DNA from: Planctomycetes bacterium SM23_32
GTDB taxonomy: Bacteria; Planctomycetota; Brocadiia; SM23-32
Assembly (NCBI GenBank): GCA_001303885.1
Contig: LJUE01000037.1
Coordinates: 1 to 13,595 of the forward strand
Reading direction: 5' to 3'
DNA length: 13,595 nucleotides
Notes under the pieces: model-generated
What the model was told of the DNA's origin: nothing
The model's database searches: none
The model's input: only the letters and a program-made list of their open reading frames with translations
Translations under genes and position numbers: made by a program
Part shown: piece by piece, positions 1 to 6,691 of the stretch
Numbering within the stretch: the first letter of the stretch is position 1
Layout of the letters: every line of letters starts with the position of its first letter

Positions 1-840
1 CTGCATGGCGCGCAGCTTCTCCACGCTGCTGGCGCGCGGGTAGCTGCTGCCGGTCTCCCAGTTGGAGATGGAGTTGACGGAGACGCCGAGCTTCTCGGCG
101 AGCTGCTTCTGGCTCAGGCCCGCCGCTTTGCGGATGGACCGGATCTCTTCGGGCGTGAGCTCGGGCTGTCCGCCGCGCCCTTCTGCGCCGGGCAGCCGGC
201 CCACACGAAGCTCCACCTGCTCGCGGGACATCTCTCTGATCTCATGCACCGCGCGGCGGCTATCGCGGCTCGGCACCGTCTTGCCCGCCTCCCAGGAGGT
301 CACCGAGGCGGTGGAGACGCCGATCAACTGGGCCAGCTCGGCCTGCGTGAGGCCCAGCTTCTTCCTGATGCCCTTGAACTGCGCCGGCGAGACGGCGGGC
401 GGGGCCGGCGGGCGGCCGAGGGCCTCGTCCACCTGGGACTGGTCCATGTTTCGGAGGGTGACGATCTGGGCCAGGTTGCCCTTGCGGGGCTTGGATTTGC
501 CGGTCTCCCACGAGGTGACGGTCACGGGCGAGACTTCGAGCAGTCGGGCCAGCTCCAGTTGCGTCAGGTCGAAGCGGCGACGCAGGCTCCGCAGCGTTCG
601 CTTGGAGAAGCGCATGTCCTCCAGCTCCTCTTCCGGGGCCGGCGGCACGGCCATCTCGCGCCGCCGGGCGGCCAGCAGCGACCTCACCTCACTGGAGAGC
701 TCTTCAAGCGCCTTCTGGATGTCCCGGATGTCGCGTCGTGCGTCCCGCAGTTGCGCGGGCATCTCACCCAGCACTTCGGCGGCGGCGCGCTTGCCATGAT
801 AGTAGATCAGGTCACGCAATGCGTCCTCAACCTTGCCCAT
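1..840 (-). CDS. Protein with three tandem XRE/Cro-type helix-turn-helix domains, C-terminus cut by window edge
   Basis: This frame reads from ATG at 840 to the window edge without a stop, giving 280 residues with the C-terminus missing. GGAGG at 847-851 lies 6 nt before the ATG. Residues 1-60 are charged and probably helical or coiled-coil (start MGKVEDALRDLIYYHGKRAA). Three HTH_3/XRE-like units follow at about 78-125, 153-205 and 228-280. Each has the family pattern of an (L/I)R-K/R first helix, a (T/S)Q-x-x-LA turn entry and a W-E-x-G signature: TSWETGKSKPR, TSWEAGKTVPS and SNWETGSSYPR. Conserved W111, W183 and W261 show unit periods of 72 and 78 residues, with proline-rich or charged linkers. 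XRE regulators normally have one such domain, so three in one chain is unusual, and more may lie beyond the edge. It probably binds DNA as a multi-site regulator or architectural protein. A strong promoter and a perfect dyad upstream suggest autoregulation (inference). The divergent neighbour is a c-di-GMP signalling cluster. Confidence 0.85.
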   Translation of the reverse strand, partial: MGKVEDALRDLIYYHGKRAAAEVLGEMPAQLRDARRDIRDIQKALEELSSEVRSLLAARRREMAVPPAPEEELEDMRFSKRTLRSLRRRFDLTQLELARLLEVSPVTVTSWETGKSKPRKGNLAQIVTLRNMDQSQVDEALGRPPAPPAVSPAQFKGIRKKLGLTQAELAQLIGVSTASVTSWEAGKTVPSRDSRRAVHEIREMSREQVELRVGRLPGAEGRGGQPELTPEEIRSIRKAAGLSQKQLAEKLGVSVNSISNWETGSSYPRASSVEKLRAMQ

Positions 841-893
841 CCCCGTCCTCCTTTGCAGTCAGCATGAGACCGGTTTCCCAAAGATGCTCACAA

Positions 894-911
894 CTTCTGC
901 GCCCGCAGAAG
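894..911. promoter_or_regulatory. Perfect 18-bp dyad, candidate operator for the triple-HTH regulator
   Basis: CTTCTGCG at 894-901 and CGCAGAAG at 904-911 are perfect inverted repeats with a 2-nt centre. The dyad lies directly downstream of the -10 box (916-921), over the predicted transcription start of the minus-strand regulator gene. Bound protein there would block initiation, the usual layout for autoregulated XRE repressors. The half-site TTCTGCGC recurs at 1058-1065, upstream of the divergent operon. A weaker 12-bp dyad, GAGACCGGTTTC, lies at 866-877 in the leader. The operator role is inferred from position and symmetry. Confidence 0.45.
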
Positions 912-915
912 AGCG

Positions 916-944
916 ATTATGCCGCACAGCGCGAAGGGATTCAA
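916..944 (-). promoter_or_regulatory. Sigma70-like promoter of the triple-HTH gene
   Basis: Read on the minus strand, a TTGAAT -35 box (939-944) is separated by exactly 17 nt from a CATAAT -10 box (916-921, 5 of 6 to consensus). Transcription would start near 909, about 70 nt before the ATG at 840. AT-rich boxes like these stand out in this GC-rich sequence. Confidence 0.6.
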
Positions 945-1101
945 GCTCAGCGCGGCCGACGGGGCCGCGCCGCGACCTCGCAGCCGCGACACACTGCCCC
1001 TCGGCGCGTGCAATATGCGGCTCTGGCCCCCCGTTTGCACAACCAGGAAGTGTCCCGTTCTGCGCACGGGAGTCAGGATAGCAATTGTAGCGCCAGCAGC
1101 C

Positions 1102-1131
1102 TTGATTTCGCCGTCCGCGTGGGACTACGCT
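1102..1131 (+). promoter_or_regulatory. Possible promoter of the c-di-GMP signalling operon
   Basis: TTGATT (1102-1107) is followed after 18 nt by TACGCT (1126-1131). The -35 matches well but the -10 is poor. A start near 1138 would leave a short leader before the first gene. It is the best candidate I found upstream of 1174 and remains weak. Confidence 0.25.
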
Positions 1132-1133
1132 GT

Positions 1134-1157
1134 AGGGTCGCTCCCACGAGGGACCCT
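1134..1157 (+). other. Leader hairpin before the small membrane-protein gene
   Basis: AGGG (1134-1137) pairs with CCCT (1154-1157), and TCCC (1142-1145) pairs with GGGA (1150-1153) around an ACGA tetraloop. A 4-nt bulge (1138-1141) sits on the 5' side. It ends 16 nt before the proposed GTG start, so it could affect ribosome access, but no known RNA family is recognised. Confidence 0.2.
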
Positions 1158-1173
1158 CCCTCCCGACCCCGAG

Positions 1174-1488
1174 GTGTTGGCGGTGCAACCGGACATCCAG
1201 CAAGGCGAGCTTCTGGTGCTGCTGTTGGGGCTCGGGACGCTGGCCTTCTGCCTGGCGAACTGGCGCCGCCTGCGGGCCCTGCCCTCGTGGCGACTGCTCT
1301 GGGCAAGCTACTGCTGCCTGCTGGGCGCATGGACGCTGACGGTGATGGAGGGCCTGCTGTGGAGTGCGCTGCTGAACATGCTCGAGCACATCTGCTACCT
1401 GCTCACCTCTGTGCTGGCGGGCCTGTGGGTCCTGGGCGTGTTTGCCGCCCGTCAGGAAGGGAGCCATGCCGCTCATAGGGACACTTGA
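1174..1488 (+). CDS. Small three-helix membrane protein, paralogous to the sensor module of the next gene
   Basis: The protein has about 104 residues and three hydrophobic segments: LLVLLLGLGTLAFCLA (about 13-29), a middle helix ending in TLTVMEGLLW, and NMLEHICYLL through WVLGVF. GTG at 1174 is the proposed start; TTG at 1177 or GTG at 1183 are possible, and no clear ribosome site decides. The stop (1486-1488) lies 23 bp inside the next gene, whose ATG is at 1466, so translation of the two is probably coupled. Its last two-thirds align ungapped to the N-terminal membrane region of the next protein: RR, then LL, ME/LE, LEH/LED 12 residues later, and a closing hydrophobic helix. It may be a stand-alone membrane sensor or a partner that assembles with the cyclase. 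The family is not recognised by name. Confidence 0.6.
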   Translation: MLAVQPDIQQGELLVLLLGLGTLAFCLANWRRLRALPSWRLLWASYCCLLGAWTLTVMEGLLWSALLNMLEHICYLLTSVLAGLWVLGVFAARQEGSHAAHRDT

Positions 1489-2041
1489 CCTGGTCGCCCT
1501 TGTGGTCTCGGTGGCCGCCTTTGCCATCCTGATGCTTGGGCGCCGGCGACCCCTGCGCGGCGACGCCAGGGCACTCCTGGCGACTGCCCTGGCGCTCACC
1601 GTGTTCCGCAACGCGAGCAACTGCCTGGAGTGGCTCGGAGGCGTCGGCGGCCTGGAGCCCCTTGAGGACTACGTTGACACCCTCTCGCCCCTGATGTGGG
1701 GCTTCTTCTTCTACGTGGTGTTTCAGGCGCTCCGGCAGCGGGAGCTGCGCGAAAGCGAGGAGCGCCACCGCATCCTGCTGGCCAGCCTGCCGCAGCGCAT
1801 CTTCTACAAGGACGCGCAGTCGCGCTTCGTGCTGGTGAACGAGAAGTTCGCCGCCGACCTGGGCATGGAGCCCGACGGGGTGGTCGGCAAGACAGACCGC
1901 GACTTCTACCCCCCCCGAGAAGTACAGGGCCGACGACGAGCGAGTAATGCAGACCCGCGAGCCGGAGACGCTGGTCGAGCGCAACGTCGTCGGCGACGTA
2001 GAGCGCACCGTGGAGGTCACCAAAGCACCGGTCGTCAATGA
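1466..2041 (+). CDS. N-terminal part of a frameshifted diguanylate cyclase: membrane module and start of PAS domain 1
   Basis: ATG at 1466 follows a purine-rich AGGAAGGGAG ribosome site (1454-1463). The first 90 residues form three membrane segments (about 7-24, 36-57 and 73-89), then a SEERHR linker (97-102) opens a PAS domain (FYKDAQSRFVLVNEKFAADL). At residue 150 the frame runs into a C8 tract (1909-1916). Beyond it the translation becomes arginine-rich nonsense ending at 2041. Dropping one C restores the expected PAS sequence (PPEKYRADDERVMQ) and joins this part to the frame ending at 4640. The two parts are therefore one gene, with a predicted intact product of 1057 residues. As sequenced, this part would yield only a membrane stub, so the gene is broken, phase-variable, or the extra C is a sequencing error. 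Confidence 0.7.
   Translation: MPLIGTLDLVALVVSVAAFAILMLGRRRPLRGDARALLATALALTVFRNASNCLEWLGGVGGLEPLEDYVDTLSPLMWGFFFYVVFQALRQRELRESEERHRILLASLPQRIFYKDAQSRFVLVNEKFAADLGMEPDGVVGKTDRDFYPPREVQGRRRASNADPRAGDAGRAQRRRRRRAHRGGHQSTGRQ
1909..1916 (+). other. C8 homopolymer causing a +1 frameshift in the cyclase gene
   Basis: Eight consecutive C follow a TAC codon within PAS domain 1. Seven C would keep the frame through to the GGDEF stop at 4640; eight send it to a stop at 2041. Protein similarity to PAS domains continues across the junction in the shifted frame, which places the indel in this tract. The cause may be an error, a mutation or slipped-strand variation. Confidence 0.85.
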
Positions 2042-4640
2042 CGAGGGGCAGACGGTCGGCCTGTTCGGCATCTTCACCGACATCACCGAACGCAAGCGCA
2101 CTGAGGACGCCCTGCGCCTGACGCAGTTCTGCCTGGAGCAGACCGCCGACGCGGTGTTCTGGATGGGGCCCGACGCGCGGTTCGTCTACGTGAATGAGGC
2201 AGCGTGCCGGTCCCTGGGTCGCACGCGGGACGAGCTGCTGGCCATGACGGTCCACGACATAGATCCCAACTTCCCCCCTGAGGTGTGGGCTCAGCACTGG
2301 CAGGAGGTCCAGGAGCGCGGCTCGTTCGTGCTCCAGTCTCACCACCGGGCCAGGGACGGGCGCCTCTTCCCCGTGGAGGTGACGGTCAACTACCTGGAGT
2401 TCGAGGGCAAGCAGTACAACTGCGCCTTCGTCCGCGACGTCACCGAACGCGCGGCGTCCGAAGAAGCCATGCGCGATCGCGAGCGCTTCCTGGCCAGCAT
2501 CTTCAGCAGCATCCAGGACGGACTGAGCATCCTGGACAAGAAGATGAACATCCTGCGCGTCAACCCCACCATAGAGCAGTGGTACGGGCACGCTCTGCCG
2601 CTGGTAGGCAGGAAGTGCTACGAGGCCTATCACGGCCGCACCAAGCCGTGCGAGGTCTGCCCGAGCCGCGAAACGCTCCGGGAAGGCCGGGCCGGCTACG
2701 CCGTCGTGCCCAAGACGGGGCCTGGAGGCCGCGTGGACGGCTGGCTGGACCTCTACAGCTTCCCGCTGTTCGACGCCGCCAGCGGGGAGCTCAAGGGCGC
2801 CATCGAGTACGTCCGCGACATCACCAAGCATAGGGAAGCGCAGGAAGCCCTCAGAGCGAGTGAGGAGCGGTTCCGCCTGCTGATGGACAACGCCTTCGAC
2901 GGGGTGAACCTGTGCGAGTTCGATCCCATCACCGGAAAGCGAAGGCTCCTGTTCTGCAACGATCGCTTCGCCGAGATGTCCGGCTACACGCGCGAAGAGC
3001 TGGAGAGCGCCGACGACCTGAACGCCCTCGCCCCGCCCGAGATGAGCAAGCAGGAACTCGAAGCGAACCGCCGGTGCATCGAGCGGCAGGAGCCCTATCG
3101 CGGCGTCGCCTCGTGGCTCCGGCCCGACGGCAGGGAGAACGTCTACGAGTTCGCCGCCGTGCCCATCAAGGTGGGCGACAAGTACCACCTGATCGGCGTA
3201 GACAGAGACATCACCGAACGGCGGCGCGCCGAGGAAGCGCTCCAGCACAAGCTCGAACTCGAACGGCTGATCGCCACCATCTCGTCGAGCTTTATCAACG
3301 TCCCCCACCAGAAGGTGGAGCAGGAGATAGACAGGGCGCTGCAGGTCATCGGCGAGTTCGCGGGCGTTGACCGCGCCTACATGGCGATGTTCTCGCAGGG
3401 AGCGGCCGCCGCAAGACAGGTGCATGAGTGGTGCGCCGAAGGCGTCGAGCCGCAACTGCATCGGACGATGGGCGTTCGTCCCGAGGAAGATTTCCCGTGG
3501 GCCACGGCGACGTTGAGGAGGCCCGAAGGGCTCAACGTCTCGCGCGTGGACGACCTGCCGCAGGAGGCCGCGCGGGAGAGGGAGATCTGGCAGCGCCTGG
3601 GCATCAAGTCCGTGCTGACGCTGCCCATGGTCTCCAGCGGCGAGTCGGTCGGGTTCGTCGGCTTCGATTCGCTCCGCTCCGAGAGGCATTGGGACGAAGA
3701 CCTGATCGTGCTGCTGCGCATCGTGGGGGTGATCTTCGCCAACGCGCTGGAGCGTCAGCAGGCCGAGGAGGCGGTGCGCTACAGCGAAGAGCGCTACCGC
3801 ATGATCTTCGAGAACGCCACCGACATGATCAGCATACACTCCTTAAGGGACATCGAGTTCCTCTATGTCAACCCGGCCACGCTGAGCACATTGGGTTACA
3901 GCAACGGGGCGCTGATAGGACAGAGCGCGCTGCGGTTCGTGCACCCCGACGATAAAGAGCATGTGGACCGCCGTTTCCGAGACGCCGTCATGAGGGGCAT
4001 GGGCGAGGCGGAGTTCCGCTTCCGCAAGGGGGACGGCAGCTACGTCTGGCTGGAAGCCACCAGCAAGGTGACCACTGACGAGCGGGGCCGCCCGGTGCTC
4101 CTCTTCATCTCCCGCGACATCACGGAGAGGGTGCAGCGCCGCGAGGAACTGCGCGCCCTGTCCCTGGAAGACGCCCTGACGAAGGTGAACAACCGCCGCG
4201 GCTTCTTCCACCTGGCCGAGCAGCAGCTCAAGGTGGCCAACCGCACGGGCAACACCATGCTGCTGTTCTTCCTGGACGTGGACGGGATGAAGTGGATCAA
4301 CGACAACCTCGGCCACAAGGAGGGCGACCTGGCCCTGATCGAGGCCGCCAACGTGCTGAGGGAGGCCTTCCGCGAGTCCGACATCATCGGCCGGGTCGGC
4401 GGCGACGAGTTCGCCGTGCTCGCCATCGAAGCCAGCAGCGAGGAAGCCGACGACATCGTCGCACGCCTCCAGCAGAGGCTGGACTCGCGTAACGCCCAGA
4501 GCGGCCGGCACTACGTGCTGTCGCTCAGCGTGGGCATCACCGCCTACGACCCCGGCGCCGCCCTGCCGCTGGACGAGCTGATGGCGCGGGCGGACGCCCT
4601 GATGTACGAACATAAGCGCGCCAAGCAAGGCGCTTCGTAA
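1947..4640 (+). CDS. Multi-PAS/GAF membrane sensor diguanylate cyclase (main readable part)
   Basis: This frame carries most of a c-di-GMP synthase. Its first ATG (1947) lies inside PAS 1, so the true start is 1466 through the C8 frameshift. Numbers below use the joined 1057-residue protein. The order is PAS 1 (98-209), PAS 2 (217-329), PAS 3 (338-455), PAS 4 (467-585), GAF (598-765), PAS 5 (775-892) and GGDEF (897-1052). Most PAS units end in a DITER-type PAC motif (TDITERKR, RDVTERAA, RDITKHRE, RDITERRR, RDITERVQ). The catalytic GGDEF motif (978-982) is intact. It is preceded five residues earlier by RESD (969-972), an RxxD inhibitory site, so the enzyme is probably active with product inhibition. 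Substrate-binding features DALTKVNNRRGF and DVDGMKWINDNLGH are present. PAS 3 has C384-x10-C395-x2-C398, possibly for metal or redox sensing. No EAL domain is present. The signal sensed is unknown. Confidence 0.9.
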   Translation: MQTREPETLVERNVVGDVERTVEVTKAPVVNDEGQTVGLFGIFTDITERKRTEDALRLTQFCLEQTADAVFWMGPDARFVYVNEAACRSLGRTRDELLAMTVHDIDPNFPPEVWAQHWQEVQERGSFVLQSHHRARDGRLFPVEVTVNYLEFEGKQYNCAFVRDVTERAASEEAMRDRERFLASIFSSIQDGLSILDKKMNILRVNPTIEQWYGHALPLVGRKCYEAYHGRTKPCEVCPSRETLREGRAGYAVVPKTGPGGRVDGWLDLYSFPLFDAASGELKGAIEYVRDITKHREAQEALRASEERFRLLMDNAFDGVNLCEFDPITGKRRLLFCNDRFAEMSGYTREELESADDLNALAPPEMSKQELEANRRCIERQEPYRGVASWLRPDGRENVYEFAAVPIKVGDKYHLIGVDRDITERRRAEEALQHKLELERLIATISSSFINVPHQKVEQEIDRALQVIGEFAGVDRAYMAMFSQGAAAARQVHEWCAEGVEPQLHRTMGVRPEEDFPWATATLRRPEGLNVSRVDDLPQEAAREREIWQRLGIKSVLTLPMVSSGESVGFVGFDSLRSERHWDEDLIVLLRIVGVIFANALERQQAEEAVRYSEERYRMIFENATDMISIHSLRDIEFLYVNPATLSTLGYSNGALIGQSALRFVHPDDKEHVDRRFRDAVMRGMGEAEFRFRKGDGSYVWLEATSKVTTDERGRPVLLFISRDITERVQRREELRALSLEDALTKVNNRRGFFHLAEQQLKVANRTGNTMLLFFLDVDGMKWINDNLGHKEGDLALIEAANVLREAFRESDIIGRVGGDEFAVLAIEASSEEADDIVARLQQRLDSRNAQSGRHYVLSLSVGITAYDPGAALPLDELMARADALMYEHKRAKQGAS

Positions 4641-4684
4641 CGCCGGCGCGCCGCGCCTGCCGGCAGCCCCATGGGAGGGGAACG

Positions 4685-5308
4685 ATGGCCGAAGTCAACA
4701 CAGAGCTGATGCGGTCCAGGGCCTGCGAGCGGTCCTTCCGCGTGATGATGTGGGGGTTCCTCTTCCTGCTGCCGGTGCCGCTGAAGTGGCAGCCTGACAT
4801 AGGGACGTGGATCTTGTTGCTCGCGGGGTTGTTCGCGATCTCCGCCCTGCACGAGGTGGTGCGGCACCTGCAGATGATCGCCGCCGTCGGGCTGGCGCTC
4901 TGGGTTCCGCGGGCCATCCTGCCCCATGTCGCCGTTGCCCATCAGCAGGCCGTCATGCTCCTGCTTTACGCGGCCACGTGGGTGGTGGCGTTCGTGTTCG
5001 TGTGGCGGCTCTGCGGCCTGGTGGCGCAGATGGCCCTCAAGGCAAGCGCCGACTCGGTGGCCCAGGGAGCGCGGTGGCGCCGTTGGGTGCCCCTCATCCC
5101 CCTCCTGCTGGTCGCCCTGACGCCCATCGCGCGCAAGGCCCAACTGCCCGACGCTGTCATCATCGCCGTCTTCGTGCTGGCCGCGCTCGTCACGGTCTGC
5201 GCGCTGATGGGGCTGATGTCCACCACCGCCCGGCTCTGCGCTCAGTTCAGGGTCGAGCAGCAGGCCGTCGAGCCAGCAGCCGAGGCCGACCAGGCCCCGG
5301 AGGCGTAG
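4685..5308 (+). CDS. Multi-pass membrane protein of unknown function
   Basis: This 207-residue protein starts at ATG 4685 with GGGAGGGG (4673-4680) 4 nt upstream, a strong ribosome site. It follows the cyclase stop by 44 bp and is probably co-transcribed with it. Five or six hydrophobic segments are visible at about 20-35, 37-55, 64-80, 88-114, 133-150 and 156-178. There is a polar middle loop (AQMALKASADSVAQGARWRR) and a hydrophilic, Ala/Glu-rich tail. No catalytic motif or named family is recognised. Its position after a sensor cyclase suggests a membrane partner or output of c-di-GMP signalling, but this rests on location alone. Confidence 0.7.
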   Translation: MAEVNTELMRSRACERSFRVMMWGFLFLLPVPLKWQPDIGTWILLLAGLFAISALHEVVRHLQMIAAVGLALWVPRAILPHVAVAHQQAVMLLLYAATWVVAFVFVWRLCGLVAQMALKASADSVAQGARWRRWVPLIPLLLVALTPIARKAQLPDAVIIAVFVLAALVTVCALMGLMSTTARLCAQFRVEQQAVEPAAEADQAPEA

Positions 5309-5322
5309 CGGCGGGCCGCAGC

Positions 5323-5339
5323 GGACGCGCCGTGCGTCC
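5323..5339. terminator. Short hairpin between convergent genes, possible bidirectional terminator
   Basis: GGACGC (5323-5328) and GCGTCC (5334-5339) form a perfect 6-bp stem with a 5-nt loop. The hairpin fills the 30-bp gap between the plus-strand membrane protein (stop at 5308) and the minus-strand GH4 gene, whose stop codon begins at 5341. No T-tract follows on either strand, so intrinsic termination is doubtful. Confidence 0.25.
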
Positions 5340-6664
5340 TACCGCGCGAACGAGGGCAGCCACTCCGCCTGCGCCTCGAAGAGCCGGTCCACCATCTCGC
5401 GCACCTCCTCCAGCGTGCAGACGGCGCCGGTGAGCGGGTCCATCGCCACCGCCGCGCGGGCCAGGTCCCGGTCCCCCGTCAGGCCCGCCTTCACCGCCAG
5501 CTCCTGCACGCTGACGCAGGCCCGGTTGACGGCCGCGCACGCCGGCGGCAGGTCGCCGATGACGGTCGGCTGCACGCCGTTGGCGTCCACCAGGCAGGGC
5601 ACCTCCACGGCGCAGCCCTCCGGCAGGTTGCTGATGATGCCCTCGTTGCGCACCGAGCCGTGGATCACGCGCGGCTGGCCCGTCGTCAGGCTGTGGATGA
5701 TGTAGGCGCCGTACTCCTGGCCGGGCTTCAGACCCCGCTGGCGCGACTCGGCGAGGAACCGCTCGTTCTGCCCCTCCTCGTCGTGGTTGCAGCAGATGTC
5801 GTAGTAGTCCCAGCGCCGGGGCAGGTACTCGGCCACCCTCTCGGCGTCCTTGCGGAACCAGGGGACGTACTCCGAACCGTGGTGGCTCGACTCGGAGTGG
5901 AAGTAGCCGGTCAGCTGCATGATGAGCCCGCGCACCGCCTCGTTGCCGCCGGCGTAAAGGTCGTCGCTCCGCTCCCCGGCCGCCTCGCCGGTCACGTGCT
6001 TCTCGTAGATGCGGCGGCGGATGACGGGCAGCAGGTCGCGCCCCCGGTGCTCGAACTGGACGAACCAGGCCTGGTGGTTCAGGCCGGCGGCGCGGTAGTT
6101 GCACTCCGCCGCGGGCACGCCCGCCTCGGCGGCCAGCAGGGCCGACGTGCCCTGCACGCTGTGGCAGAGCCCCACCACTTCGACGCCCAGCTCATAGGTG
6201 GCCCACGTGTTGATGGCCATCGGGTTCGCGTAGTTCAGCACCAGCGCGTCGGGGCAGAGACCGCGCGCGTCGGCGCAGAAGCCCTTGAGCGCCTCGATGG
6301 TGCGCAGCCCGCGGAAGATGCCGCCCGGCCCCATGGTGTCGCCCACGGGCTGGTCCACGCCATACTCGCGGGGTATCTCAACGTCGGTGCGGTAGGCCTC
6401 CAGCCCGCCCACCTGCCAGCAGACGACGACGAAGTCCGCGCCGTCGAGCGACTCGCGGCGGTCAGTGGTGGACTCGATGACGGTGGGCAGGTCGAACTCC
6501 TGGGCCAGCGCACGGGCGCCGGCGGCGGTGCGCTCCAGGCGCTCGGGCGCGATGTCCATCAGGGAGACGGTGCTCTCGCGCAGTTCGGGGAAGGCGACCA
6601 CGTCGCGGAAGATGGTAAGCGGGAAGACGAACCCGCCGGCGCCGATGATGGCTATCTTGGGCAT
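5339..6664 (-). CDS. Glycoside hydrolase family 4, probable alpha-galactosidase (MelA-like)
   Basis: This 441-residue protein has the usual GH4 length. AGGAG (6671-6675) lies 6 nt before the ATG. GH4 enzymes use NAD and a divalent metal to cleave glycosides by a redox-elimination route in the cytoplasm. Visible are the N-terminal nucleotide-binding strand-turn IAIIGAGGFVF (4-14), the GxFRG region GPGGIFRGLRT, NYANPMAINTWA (144-155), the metal-binding CHSV motif (C167) and GLNHQAW (194-200, H197 as second metal ligand). In this family the residues after the metal Cys correlate with substrate: CHSV is the form I associate with alpha-galactosidases, against CHEV-type alpha-glucosidases and CD/CN-type phospho-glycosidases. 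Substrate assignment is therefore likely but not certain. The gene is followed by a convergent membrane-protein gene. No phosphotransferase genes are nearby, which agrees with an unphosphorylated substrate. Confidence 0.88.
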   Translation of the reverse strand: MPKIAIIGAGGFVFPLTIFRDVVAFPELRESTVSLMDIAPERLERTAAGARALAQEFDLPTVIESTTDRRESLDGADFVVVCWQVGGLEAYRTDVEIPREYGVDQPVGDTMGPGGIFRGLRTIEALKGFCADARGLCPDALVLNYANPMAINTWATYELGVEVVGLCHSVQGTSALLAAEAGVPAAECNYRAAGLNHQAWFVQFEHRGRDLLPVIRRRIYEKHVTGEAAGERSDDLYAGGNEAVRGLIMQLTGYFHSESSHHGSEYVPWFRKDAERVAEYLPRRWDYYDICCNHDEEGQNERFLAESRQRGLKPGQEYGAYIIHSLTTGQPRVIHGSVRNEGIISNLPEGCAVEVPCLVDANGVQPTVIGDLPPACAAVNRACVSVQELAVKAGLTGDRDLARAAVAMDPLTGAVCTLEEVREMVDRLFEAQAEWLPSFAR

Positions 6665-6691
6665 CCGGGGCTCCTGACAACGGCTAAGGAA

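Larger units (their letters stand above)
841..1173. other. Divergent intergenic region between the regulator and the c-di-GMP operon
   Basis: These 333 bases carry no convincing gene. From left to right they hold the Shine-Dalgarno of the minus-strand regulator (847-851), a weak dyad (866-877), the perfect dyad (894-911), the minus promoter (916-944), a CCCGT/ACGGG inverted repeat (1054-1058 and 1066-1070) enclosing a TTCTGCGC half-site, a possible plus promoter (1102-1131) and a leader hairpin (1134-1157). The plus-strand frame of the next gene stays open back to 919, but its translation there is low-complexity and arginine/proline-rich, with no homology I recognise, so I treat it as leader. 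Confidence 0.6.

Noticed and set aside
62..799. Plus-strand open frame opposite the multi-HTH gene
   Set aside because: Ser/Arg-rich antisense composition with no domain. The minus strand gives three clear HTH units, a Shine-Dalgarno and a promoter.
919..1173. Longer N-terminus for the small membrane protein, starting at ATG 919
   Set aside because: The added 85 residues are Arg/Pro/Ala-rich low-complexity sequence, and the ATG overlaps the opposite-strand -10 box. The membrane homology begins only after 1174.
1000..1173. c-di-GMP riboswitch ahead of the cyclase operon
   Set aside because: I looked for the conserved core of the GEMM class and saw none. Only a short bulged hairpin (1134-1157) is present.
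1947..1949. ATG 1947 as a genuine start for a soluble cyclase
   Set aside because: It falls in the middle of PAS domain 1, has no ribosome site, and the missing half of the domain lies just upstream in the shifted frame.
1596..3839. Long open frame on the minus strand opposite the cyclase
   Set aside because: Same antisense artefact of high third-position GC; the plus-strand PAS, GAF and GGDEF domains explain the sequence.
4641..4672. GC-rich palindrome GCCGGC repeats as a terminator after the cyclase
   Set aside because: The stems are short and imperfect with no T-tract, and the next gene with a strong ribosome site follows at once, which suggests co-transcription.
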